Shown: piece by piece, positions 35,789 to 43,507 of the stretch
Position numbering within the stretch: the stretch's first letter is position 1
Layout of the letters: each line of letters opens with the position of its first letter
Notes under the pieces: model-generated
The model's database searches: none
What the model saw: only the letters and a program-made list of their open reading frames with translations
What the model was told of the DNA's origin: nothing
Position numbers and translations under genes: made by a program
NCBI RefSeq assembly: GCF_900114035.1
Contig: NZ_FORP01000007.1
Location: forward strand, 62,001-126,000
Length of the DNA: 64,000 nt
DNA from: Amycolatopsis sacchari
Lineage (GTDB): Bacteria > Actinomycetota > Actinomycetes > Mycobacteriales > Pseudonocardiaceae
Direction of reading: 5' to 3'

Positions 35789-36615
35789 CGGAGAAGTTCC
35801 TCAACTGCAGCGCGAACACCCTGCGTGCGGCCGATCTGCCGACGCGGGTTTCGGCGGCGGCCTCGGCCGGATTCGCCGGGATCGGGCTGCGCGTGCGCGA
35901 CTACCTCGAAGCGGACATGGCCGACGAGGAGATCCGCGACCTGCTGGACCGGCACGGGCTGCGGGTGCTCGAGTTCGAGCACAACTGGGACTGGGCCCTC
36001 GGCGTGGATCCCACGGAGGAGGCCATGCTGCGCTTCGCCGGGCGGATCGGGGTGCGCCACCTCAACGTCCCGATGTTCGCCGAGCACCCGCTGTCCGATC
36101 TCGTCGAGCCGTTCGGGGCGCTGTGTGACCGCGCGGCGGAGCACGGCGTGCTGGTGGGGTTCGAATTCCTGCCCTACAGCCACGTGCGCACGATCGGCGA
36201 GGTGTGGGAGGTGGTCACGGCGGCGGGCCGCCCCAATGCCGGGATCACGCTGGACCTGTGGCACTGGTTCCGCTCCGGCGCCCGTGTCGAGGACCTGGCC
36301 GGTATCCCCGCTTCGGCGATCACCACGGTGCAGCTGTGCGACGTGCGTGCCGAACCCGGGCCCGACCTGACCGAGGAGGCGCGGCACCGCCGCCTGCTCC
36401 CCGGGCGGGGTGCCGGGAACACGCGGGAAGTGCTGACCGCACTGCGGGAGCACGGGGTCCGCGCGCCGGTGTCGGTCGAGGTGTTCTCCGACGACCTGGA
36501 CGCGCTCCCACCGGCCGAAGCGGCGCGGCTCGCGTTCGACGCGGGCGCCGAGGTCCTCGACGCCACCGGTCTGCCCGCCCCGTCCTGGACCACGAACCTG
36601 GAGGGTGCCCGGTGA
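35776..36615 (+). CDS. sugar phosphate isomerase/epimerase family TIM barrel
   Basis: A 279-residue xylose-isomerase-like TIM barrel (PF01261). LEFEHNWDWALG, LVGFEFLPYSHVRTIGE, AGITLDLWHWFRSG and VSVEVFSDDLDAL supply the glutamate, aspartate, histidine and glutamate residues expected for the divalent metal site. Family members include inosose dehydratase (IolE), 3-dehydroshikimate dehydratase and 2-keto-myo-inositol isomerase. Coupled on both sides. A dehydratase that helps turn a cyclitol-like ketone into an aromatic triol would fit the neighbouring dioxygenase; this is inference. Confidence 0.85.
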   Translation: MAGVTEKFLNCSANTLRAADLPTRVSAAASAGFAGIGLRVRDYLEADMADEEIRDLLDRHGLRVLEFEHNWDWALGVDPTEEAMLRFAGRIGVRHLNVPMFAEHPLSDLVEPFGALCDRAAEHGVLVGFEFLPYSHVRTIGEVWEVVTAAGRPNAGITLDLWHWFRSGARVEDLAGIPASAITTVQLCDVRAEPGPDLTEEARHRRLLPGRGAGNTREVLTALREHGVRAPVSVEVFSDDLDALPPAEAARLAFDAGAEVLDATGLPAPSWTTNLEGAR

Positions 36616-37481
36616 CCGGCTTCTCCGAGGAGAACTCGGCGCAGGTCGTCGCCGAGAGCTTCGCCGCCACCCCCGATCCACGGCTGAAGCAGGTGTTGAC
36701 GAGCCTCGTCGAGCACCTGCACGCGTTCGTCAAGGACGTCGAGCCCAGCGAAGCGGAATGGCAGCAGGCGATCGACTTCCTCACCGCCACCGGGCACAAG
36801 TGCGACGACACGCGGCAGGAGTTCGTCCTGCTCTCCGACGTGCTCGGCGTGTCGATGCTGGTCGACGCGATCAACAACCGGAAGTCCCCCGCCGCCACGG
36901 ACACCACCGTGCTCGGCCCGTTCCACCTGGTCGACTCCCCGCCGCGGGAGCTGGGCGCGAACATCTCCCTGGACCACAACGGCGAACCGTGCGTGTTCGC
37001 CGGGCAGGTCCGCTCCTCCGACGGGACGCCGCTGCCTGGGGCACGCGTCGACGTGTGGCAGGCCAACGGGGCCGGGTACTACGACGTCCAGCAGCCCGGG
37101 GTCCAGCCCGAGCGCAACCTGCGGGGGTTGTTCACCACGGACGAGCACGGCCGGTTCTGGTTGCGGACCGTCGTGCCGCGCTACTACCCCATTCCCGACG
37201 ACGGCCCGGTCGGCCGCCTGCTCGCCGCGACCCGGCGGCACCCGAACCGGCCGGCGCACATCCACGTCATCGCCGAAGCCGCCGGGCACGCCCCGCTGAC
37301 CACCCACGTGTTCGTCGAAGGCAGCCCGTACCTGGACTCCGACACGGTGTTCGGGGTGAAGGAGTCGCTGATCCGGCCGGTCACGACCGTCGACGACCCC
37401 GGACGCGCGCGGCACTACGGGACCGCGAACCCGTTCCGGCTCATCGAGTTCGACGTGGTCCTGGACAGGGTGGCGTCGTGA
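36612..37481 (+). CDS. hydroxyquinol 1,2-dioxygenase (intradiol type)
   Basis: A 289-residue non-haem Fe(III) intradiol dioxygenase. The N-terminal helical dimer domain (LTSLVEHLHAFVKDVEPSEAEWQQAI) and ISNRKS-like INNRKSPAATDTTVLGPF are typical of hydroxyquinol and catechol dioxygenases. The iron ligands are Tyr157 (GYYDVQ), Tyr192 (RYYPIP), His216 and His218 (HIHV), with the usual 24-residue gap between the second Tyr and first His. It opens 1,2,4-trihydroxybenzene to maleylacetate. GTGA overlaps couple it to the isomerase before and to maleylacetate reductase after, which secures the hydroxyquinol assignment over catechol. Confidence 0.93.
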   Translation: MTGFSEENSAQVVAESFAATPDPRLKQVLTSLVEHLHAFVKDVEPSEAEWQQAIDFLTATGHKCDDTRQEFVLLSDVLGVSMLVDAINNRKSPAATDTTVLGPFHLVDSPPRELGANISLDHNGEPCVFAGQVRSSDGTPLPGARVDVWQANGAGYYDVQQPGVQPERNLRGLFTTDEHGRFWLRTVVPRYYPIPDDGPVGRLLAATRRHPNRPAHIHVIAEAAGHAPLTTHVFVEGSPYLDSDTVFGVKESLIRPVTTVDDPGRARHYGTANPFRLIEFDVVLDRVAS

Positions 37482-38539
37482 GCCTCGACTTCGTCCACGA
37501 AACCCGGCCCGGCCGGGTCGTCTTCGCGGTCGGCGCGCGGCACCGGCTGCCCGAGGAGGTCGATCGCCTCGGCCTGCGCCGCCTGCTCGTCGTGTCCACC
37601 CCGGAACAGGCCGCGCTCGCCGCCGAGCTGACCGCCCCGCTCGGGGGCCGGGTCGCCGAACCCCACCCGCACGCCACCATGCACGTGCCGGTCGCGGTCG
37701 CGGAGCGGGCCGTCGCGCGTGCCCGGGAAGCCGGTGCCGACGGCTGCCTCGCCGTGGGCGGGGGCTCGGCGATCGGGCTGGCGAAGGCGGTCGCGAAGGA
37801 GACCGGGCTGCCGATCGTCGCGGTGCCCACGACGTACGCCGGGTCCGAGATGACGCCGATCTGGGGCCTGACCGGCGCCGACCGCAAGACCACCGGCCGT
37901 GATCCGCGCGTGCTTCCGTCCACAGTGGTCTACGACCCCGAGCTGACCGTGACGCTCCCGCCCGGGCTGTCGGTCACCAGCGGGATGAACGCCCTCGCGC
38001 ACTCCGCCGAGGCGCTCTACGCGCCCGACTGTTCGCCGGTCACGGCGCTCGCCGCGGCGGATTCGGTGCGGGCCCTCGCCGCCGCCCTGCCGCGCGTGGC
38101 CGCCGATCCCGGTGACCTGGAGGCCCGCTCGGACGCCCTCTACGGGGCGTGGCTCGCGGGCACCGCGCTGGGCTCGACGACGATGTCCCTGCACCACAAG
38201 CTCTGCCACATCCTCGGCGGCACCTTCGACCTCCCGCACGCCCAGACCCACACCGCGGTACTCCCCCACGTCCTCGCCCTCAACCTGCCCGCCGCGCCCC
38301 GGGCGCGGGCCGCGCTGGAGCACGCGCTGGGCACGGAGAACCCCGCCGCACACCTGTTCCGGCTCGCACGGGACCTGGGCGCGGAGATGTCGCTCAAGGC
38401 AATGGGCATGCCGGAGGACGGCGTGGAAACCGTTGTCACGCAAGCGTTCGCCGCACCCTACGCCAACCCGCGCCCGGTCACCCGAACCGATCTGCGGCGT
38501 CTGCTCGGCGACGCACTCGCCGGGACCGCACCCGCCTGA
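37478..38539 (+). CDS. maleylacetate reductase
   Basis: A 353-residue iron-alcohol-dehydrogenase-fold enzyme that reduces maleylacetate to 3-oxoadipate with NAD(P)H. It shows LAVGGGSAIGLAKAVA (nucleotide site), VPTTYAGSEMTPIWG, SGMNALAHSAEALYAP and the HKLCHILGGTFDLPHAQTH block, which are diagnostic of maleylacetate reductases. Length is normal. The GTG start overlaps the dioxygenase stop. Its product is the entry compound of the 3-oxoadipate pathway. The CoA-transferase in the minus-strand operon near 11 kb might act on it, though that operon has its own regulator. Confidence 0.94.
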   Translation: MSLDFVHETRPGRVVFAVGARHRLPEEVDRLGLRRLLVVSTPEQAALAAELTAPLGGRVAEPHPHATMHVPVAVAERAVARAREAGADGCLAVGGGSAIGLAKAVAKETGLPIVAVPTTYAGSEMTPIWGLTGADRKTTGRDPRVLPSTVVYDPELTVTLPPGLSVTSGMNALAHSAEALYAPDCSPVTALAAADSVRALAAALPRVAADPGDLEARSDALYGAWLAGTALGSTTMSLHHKLCHILGGTFDLPHAQTHTAVLPHVLALNLPAAPRARAALEHALGTENPAAHLFRLARDLGAEMSLKAMGMPEDGVETVVTQAFAAPYANPRPVTRTDLRRLLGDALAGTAPA

Positions 38540-38557
38540 CTGTCCAACGGAGGACAC

Positions 38558-39904
38558 ATGCCCACTCTCGACCTGCGCACCGTCATCGACCGGCACGGCG
38601 TCGGCGGCCTGCAACGCCGGGTCCTGCTGCTGTGCCTGGGAGTCACGACCCTCGACGGGATCGACGTCGCGATGGTCAGCTACCTCGGGCCTTCGCTCAT
38701 CGCGGACTGGCACATCGGCAAGGCCCAGCTCGGGCCCGTCGTCACCAGCGGGCTCCTCGGCCTGGCGCTCGGTTCCCTGATCGCGGGGCCGCTGGCCGAC
38801 CGGCTCGGCCGCCGCAAGGTCATCCTCGCCTCGCTCGTCTTCTTCGGGCTGATGAGCGCGGCGACCGCGCTGAGCACAAACATCCTGTGGTTCTCGGTCC
38901 TGCGCGTGCTCACGGGGTTCGGCCTCGGCGCCGCGCTGCCCAACGCCACAACGCTCGTGTCCGAATACGCCCCTTCCCGGCGGCGCAGCCACCTGATGGC
39001 GCTGACCTACTGCGGGATGACGCTGGGCGGGGCGGTCGCCGGGTACCTCACCAGCCTGTTCGTGCAGGTCGCGAGCTGGCACTGGGCACTGGTCGCGGGC
39101 GGGGTCCTCCCGCTCGCCTACGCCGTCGTCGTCGCCGCGGCCCTGCCCGAGTCACCGAAGTTCCTCGCCCGCCGGCCCGGACGCCAGGCGGAACTGGTCG
39201 CGCTGATGAACCGCGTGGTGCCCGAGCGGTTCGGCGCGGACACCCGGTTCTCGCTCGACGAACCCGCCGTCGCCGCGCGCGTCCCGGTCGCCGGGCTGGT
39301 CACGCGCCGGTTCCGGCTCGGCACCCTCACCATCTGGACCGGGTTCGTGTGCGCGTTCTTCATCGTGTACCTGATGAACAGCTGGCTGCCCATCCTGATG
39401 ACCGACGTCGGTTTCTCGCTGACCGCCGCCGCGACGATGGGCCTGCTGCTGCAGGCGGGCGGCACGCTCGGGAACCTGGGCATCGGCTGGCTGATGGACC
39501 GCTTCGGGCTGCACCGCACCGTAGCCGTCGCGATGAGCTGCGCCGCCGTGATGCTCGTCCTCGTCGCACTCGCGCCCGCCCACGTGCTGGTCCTCGGCAT
39601 CCTGATCTTCGTGCTGGGCATGTTCACCAACACCGTCGGCACGGCCTTCCCGATCCTGTCCGCCGCCTTCTACCCCACGTCCATCCGCGCCACGGGGACC
39701 AGCTGGGCCACCGGTATCGCGCGCTTCGGCGCCATCGGCGGCGCGGCCGCCGGCACGGTGCTCGTCGCCGCCGGACTGCACTACCGGCAGGTCTTCCTCG
39801 CCCTGCTCGTGCCCGCCGCGATCTGCGTCGTGGCGGTGGCGGTCAAGGGCAGGCACACGTCCACAATGGAGCGAGCCGCGGAACGCGCGCCCGTGATCCG
39901 GTGA
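38558..39904 (+). CDS. MFS transporter, aromatic acid:H+ symporter (AAHS)-like
   Basis: A 448-residue, twelve-helix carrier. LLCLGVTTLDGIDVAMVSYLGPSLIADW in helix 1 (the DGxD motif of AAHS carriers) and AGPLADRLGRRKVILAS in loop 2-3 resemble PcaK, BenK and MhpT, which import aromatic acids. It starts 18 bp after maleylacetate reductase with GGAGGA before the ATG. A second importer in the operon suggests that aromatic acids as well as a polyol-like compound enter this pathway. Confidence 0.9.
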   Translation: MPTLDLRTVIDRHGVGGLQRRVLLLCLGVTTLDGIDVAMVSYLGPSLIADWHIGKAQLGPVVTSGLLGLALGSLIAGPLADRLGRRKVILASLVFFGLMSAATALSTNILWFSVLRVLTGFGLGAALPNATTLVSEYAPSRRRSHLMALTYCGMTLGGAVAGYLTSLFVQVASWHWALVAGGVLPLAYAVVVAAALPESPKFLARRPGRQAELVALMNRVVPERFGADTRFSLDEPAVAARVPVAGLVTRRFRLGTLTIWTGFVCAFFIVYLMNSWLPILMTDVGFSLTAAATMGLLLQAGGTLGNLGIGWLMDRFGLHRTVAVAMSCAAVMLVLVALAPAHVLVLGILIFVLGMFTNTVGTAFPILSAAFYPTSIRATGTSWATGIARFGAIGGAAAGTVLVAAGLHYRQVFLALLVPAAICVVAVAVKGRHTSTMERAAERAPVIR

Positions 39905-39918
39905 AAGGAACCACATCC

Positions 39919-40659
39919 ATGCGACTGCACGACAAGATCGCCCTCATCACCGGCGCCGCCGGTGGCATGGGCCGCGCCACGGCCGAGGCCTTCGCCCGCG
40001 AGGGCGCGACGGTGTTCATCGCCGACATCCTCGACGACGAGGGCACCACCACGGCCAAGGAGATCGGTGCCGCGGGCTACCTGCACCTCGACGTCACCGA
40101 CGAGACGTCGTGGACGGCCGCGATCGAGGAGGTCACGAAACGGTCCGGGCGGCTCGACGTGCTGGTCAACAACGCGGGCATCAGCGGCACCTTCGACCCC
40201 GACCTCACCAGCACGGAGTTCTTCGACCGGCTCATGCTGGTCAACGCGCGTGGCGTGTTCCTCGGCATCAAGCACGGCACCGCCGCCATGGCCCGCACCG
40301 GTGGCGGCTCGATCGTCAACCTCTCGTCCATCTCCGCCTCGATCGGTCAGCCCGGCGTGCACCTCGGCTACGGCGCGTCCAAGGCCGCCGTGAGGTCCAT
40401 GACGCGCACCGCCGCCGTGCACTACGCCGACGCCGGGATCCGGGTCAACGCCGTCGCCCCCGGCATGCTTCCGCCGATGCGCACCTCCCGCGGCTCGGCG
40501 GACCCGGTGTGGCGGGCGGAGCAGATCGACGGCGTGCCGATGAAGCGGGCCGGGGAGGTGCGCGAGGTCGCCGACGCCGTGTTGTTCCTGGCCAGCGACG
40601 AAGCCTCTTATGTGACGGGCGTGGAGCTCCTCGTCGACGGCGGCCTCACAGCTGCTTGA
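39919..40659 (+). CDS. short-chain dehydrogenase/reductase
   Basis: A 246-residue classical SDR: LITGAAGGMGRATAEAF cofactor loop, LVNNAGISG, a serine in NLSSISASIG, and catalytic YGASK (about residue 154). AAAGGAA precedes the ATG, and only 14 bp separate it from the AAHS gene, so it is the last gene of the operon. Its last 14 bp overlap the convergent dehalogenase-like gene. Similar to 3-oxoacyl-ACP reductase/3-alpha-hydroxysteroid dehydrogenase-type SDRs; substrate probably an alicyclic alcohol of the pathway. Confidence 0.88.
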   Translation: MRLHDKIALITGAAGGMGRATAEAFAREGATVFIADILDDEGTTTAKEIGAAGYLHLDVTDETSWTAAIEEVTKRSGRLDVLVNNAGISGTFDPDLTSTEFFDRLMLVNARGVFLGIKHGTAAMARTGGGSIVNLSSISASIGQPGVHLGYGASKAAVRSMTRTAAVHYADAGIRVNAVAPGMLPPMRTSRGSADPVWRAEQIDGVPMKRAGEVREVADAVLFLASDEASYVTGVELLVDGGLTAA

Positions 40660-41515
40660 GGAACGCCTCGACGGCTTCGAGGGTTTCGCGAGGCGCTTCC
40701 TCGGGGACGTAGTGCCCGCCGGGTACGGCACGCCCCGACACCGCCGCGGGATCGGCGTGGTGCTCCTGCCAGATCCGCACTACGTCGCTCCCGGCGAGAC
40801 CGCCTTCGGCGCCCCACAGCACCAGCAGCGGTGCCCGCACCCGCACCCCGCGCGCGTGATCGGCCTCGTCGCGTTCGAGGTCGACCGTGAAACCGGTGCG
40901 GTAGTCCTCAAAGGACGCCCGCAGGTGCGCGGGATCGCTGAAGGCGGTGACGTAGTGCTGGAAGGTCTCCTCGTCGACGGCCCCGGATTCCCGTACCCGC
41001 GCGAAGAAGTGCCCCAGGTACGCCTCGACGTTGCCCGACACCAGCCGCTGGGCCAGATCGGGATCGCGGTGGAAGAACCAGTGCCACATCGCGCTCGCCG
41101 AGTCGCGGTCGAACGAGTTCATCACCACCCGGGTCGGCAGGATGTCGAGCAGCACGAGCGCGTCCACTTCGGACGGACGGTCGAGCGCCCAGCGGTGTGC
41201 CACCCGGGCCCCGCGGTCGTGCCCGACCACCGTGGCGGAGGTGAACCCCAGGTGCCGGATCAGCCCGCCCAGGTCGGCGGCGGTGGCGCGCTTGTCGTAC
41301 GCGCCCGACCGCGCCAGCCCCGAAGCGCCGTACCCGCGTAGGTCCGGGACGACGACGGTGCGCCCCTCGCTCAGCGGGCCGGCGAGGTGGCGCCAGCACT
41401 CGCCGGTCTGCGGCCAGCCGTGCAGCAGGACGACGAGCTCCGGCCCGTCACCGGCGACGCGGTAGGCCAGCTCGACGTCGTCGAGGCGCACCGATTCGAG
41501 CGGTTGGCGAGGCAT
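40646..41515 (-). CDS. haloacetate/fluoroacetate dehalogenase-like hydrolase
   Basis: A 289-residue alpha/beta hydrolase with an Asp nucleophile. VVGHDRGARVAH gives Asp100, Arg101 and Arg104, the nucleophile and carboxylate-binding arginines of fluoroacetate dehalogenase. MWHWFFHRD gives His145 and Trp146, and FEDYRT gives Tyr205, the residues that hold the leaving fluoride in that enzyme. His268 in GGHYVPEEAP completes the triad. LLVLWGAEGG and ADLGGLIRHLG are also typical. Expected reaction: hydrolysis of haloacetate to glycolate and halide. An epoxide hydrolase role is the alternative. It is convergent with the hydroxyquinol operon and co-oriented with the LysR gene. Confidence 0.82.
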   Translation of the reverse strand: MPRQPLESVRLDDVELAYRVAGDGPELVVLLHGWPQTGECWRHLAGPLSEGRTVVVPDLRGYGASGLARSGAYDKRATAADLGGLIRHLGFTSATVVGHDRGARVAHRWALDRPSEVDALVLLDILPTRVVMNSFDRDSASAMWHWFFHRDPDLAQRLVSGNVEAYLGHFFARVRESGAVDEETFQHYVTAFSDPAHLRASFEDYRTGFTVDLERDEADHARGVRVRAPLLVLWGAEGGLAGSDVVRIWQEHHADPAAVSGRAVPGGHYVPEEAPRETLEAVEAFLKQL

Positions 41516-41566
41516 GGTTCTCCCTTGTGGTGTAGGCGGTTTCCGTGACCACAGTGGACCGGCGGC

Positions 41567-42517
41567 TCAGGACGCGCCAAGGGCCGGTTGCCGCTCAGTG
41601 GCAGCCGGGTGCCGGGCGAGCAGGGCGTCGAGGCGGCTGCCGACCTCCGCGCAGTTCTCCCGCACCACGGACAGGAACGCCGCGAGCACCGGCGAGGAAT
41701 CGGCCGCCCGGAACGACATCCGCAGGTCCGGCAACCGGAAACGGGGCGTGACGTCGCAGAACCGGACGTCCTCGCGGGCGATCAGCCGCATCCGGGACGG
41801 GCCGAGCCCGACCCCGGCGCAGCACGCGGCGAGACCCGCGATCGTGTGCACGTCACGGGCCTTCGCGGCCGCGTCGAGCACGGACGGATCCGCGCCGAAC
41901 AACGGCCTGAGGTACGAACTCGCCGCCTCCGGGCTGACGATGAGCGGCTCGTGCGCGAGCTGGTCGACGGAGACCGCCGGGCGCCCGGCGAAGGGGTGCA
42001 CCACGGACACCACGGCCACCAGGTGGTCCGCCCCGATCGGCACGCTCACCAGGTCCTCGGCACCGGCACCTCGCGGGCCGCCCCGCCCGACTGCCACGTC
42101 CAGCTCGCCCGCGAGCAGTGCGGCGTCGGCGTTGTCCAGTTCCTGCAAGGAAAGCCGGACCTCCGGGCGGCTCCGGCGGAACTTCCCCAGCACGCCGGGC
42201 AGCGGGTCGAGGAGCGAGGAACCGATGAACCCGATGCGCAGGCGCCCGGTCTCCCCGCGTGCCGCCCGGGCGGCGTCGACGCGCGCGAGGTCCATCTCCG
42301 CGAGTGCCGCGCGTGCCCTGGCGAGGAAGGCGTCGCCCGCCGCCGTCGGGAACACGCCGCGTGGCGTGCGGTCGAACAACCGCTCGCCGACCTCGCGCTC
42401 GAGCGCGGCGATCTGGGTCGACAGCGGCGGCTGGGCGATCCCGAGCGACGCCGCGGCGCGGCCGAAGTGCTGGTGCTCGGCGAGGGCGAGCGCGTAGCGC
42501 AGATGACGGGCCTCCAC
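41567..42517 (-). CDS. LysR-family transcriptional regulator
   Basis: About 316 residues. The N-terminal HTH is HLRYALALAEHQHFGRAAASLGIAQPPLSTQIAALEREVGERLFDR; the C-terminal periplasmic-binding-like sensor begins at LRIGFIGSSLLDPLPGVL. GTG 42517 starts at VEARHLRY, the usual LysR opening; a GTG three codons upstream is possible. It diverges from the alpha/beta hydrolase-MFS pair, with a loose ATATC/GATAT dyad between them, and lies upstream of the dehalogenase-like gene on the same strand. Either set may be its target. Confidence 0.92.
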   Translation of the reverse strand: MEARHLRYALALAEHQHFGRAAASLGIAQPPLSTQIAALEREVGERLFDRTPRGVFPTAAGDAFLARARAALAEMDLARVDAARAARGETGRLRIGFIGSSLLDPLPGVLGKFRRSRPEVRLSLQELDNADAALLAGELDVAVGRGGPRGAGAEDLVSVPIGADHLVAVVSVVHPFAGRPAVSVDQLAHEPLIVSPEAASSYLRPLFGADPSVLDAAAKARDVHTIAGLAACCAGVGLGPSRMRLIAREDVRFCDVTPRFRLPDLRMSFRAADSSPVLAAFLSVVRENCAEVGSRLDALLARHPAATERQPALGAS

Positions 42518-42538
42518 GCGGACCACGATACGTGTGGG

Positions 42539-42564
42539 ATATCGCGAGAGCCATGGTGAGATAT
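42539..42564. promoter_or_regulatory. ATATC-N16-GATAT dyad in the LysR/hydrolase gap
   Basis: ATATC at 42539-42543 and GATAT at 42560-42564 form an inverted pair in the divergent gap, 22 bp upstream of the LysR start. LysR-type sites are loose T-N11-A dyads of this kind in exactly this place. The arms are short, so it may be chance. Confidence 0.35.
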
Positions 42565-42637
42565 GCCGGTGGATGACGGCCGGGCCGTCCGGTGAGCTGG
42601 AGGAGTCGTTGACCAGCTCTACCGGAAGGAAATTCCC

Positions 42638-43507
42638 GTGCACCGTCCGTCCTCGTCCGAGACCGTCGTGCTGCTCGTCCACGGCGCCTGGCACTCCTCC
42701 GTGCACTGGGCGCCGACGCAGCGCGCACTGGCGCGTCACGGCCTCGCGAGCGTGGCGATCGACCTGCCGGGCAGCGGGCTCGGCGCACCGCTGCCCCGCG
42801 GGTTCCACCTGCCGGGCCAGCCCGGCCTCGACGGCGAGAAGTCCGCGCTGCACGACGTCACGATGGGGCAGCTGACCGAGGTGGTGCTCGACGCGCTCGC
42901 CGAGGCCCGCACCCGGTACCGCCACGTCGTCCTCGTCGGGCACAGCGCCGGTGGCGGCCCGTGCTCGGCCGCCGCGGAACAGGCCCCGGAACTGCTCGAC
43001 CACCTCGTGTACCTGTCCGCGTTCGTCCCGGCGGGCCGCCCGCGGTTCGCCGACTACATCGCCGCCGAGGAGAACGCGGACGCCGTCCGGATCCCGATGC
43101 TGGGCGATCCCGCCGAGCTGGGTGCCTTCCGGATCAACCCGCTCTCCCCCGACCCGGCCGAGATCGGCCTGCTGCGCCGCGCCTTCCTCAACGACCTGCC
43201 GGCGGACGCCCCGGACTCGTGGCGCCAGTTCCTCCACCCCGACCACCCGTACGCGAGCTTCAGCACCCCGGTACCGGTTTCGCCGGGGCGCTGGGGCAGC
43301 GTCGACCGCACCTTCATCCGGCTGACCGACGACCAGTCGCTGCCACCCGCCACCCAGGACCTGATGATCGCCGAGGCCGACGCCGTCGCGCCGGAGCGGC
43401 CGTTCCACGTGCACTCCCTGCCCGGCGGCCACTCGCCGTTCGTGACGCGGCCCGCGGAGCTGGCGAAGGTGCTCGCCGCGACCGCACTGCGGCGGACGTC
43501 CCGATGA
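42638..43507 (+). CDS. alpha/beta hydrolase
   Basis: A 289-residue hydrolase. VVLLVHGAWHSSVHWAP (oxyanion loop), VVLVGHSAGGGPCSAAA (Ser near residue 109) and HSLPGGHSPFVTRP (catalytic His) define the fold and triad. It has no signal peptide. The GTG start is weakly preceded by GGAAGGAAA. ATGA overlap couples it to the drug-type MFS gene downstream, and the LysR regulator diverges from it. It may detoxify or degrade an ester or lactone that the carrier then exports. Substrate unknown. Confidence 0.85.
   Translation: MHRPSSSETVVLLVHGAWHSSVHWAPTQRALARHGLASVAIDLPGSGLGAPLPRGFHLPGQPGLDGEKSALHDVTMGQLTEVVLDALAEARTRYRHVVLVGHSAGGGPCSAAAEQAPELLDHLVYLSAFVPAGRPRFADYIAAEENADAVRIPMLGDPAELGAFRINPLSPDPAEIGLLRRAFLNDLPADAPDSWRQFLHPDHPYASFSTPVPVSPGRWGSVDRTFIRLTDDQSLPPATQDLMIAEADAVAPERPFHVHSLPGGHSPFVTRPAELAKVLAATALRRTSR

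Noticed and set aside
38149-39918. The long plus-strand open frame upstream of the second SDR, which would give an 836-residue fusion.
   Set aside because: The part before 39919 is an Arg/Pro-rich shadow of maleylacetate reductase and the AAHS carrier. The SDR has its own ATG with AAAGGAA upstream.
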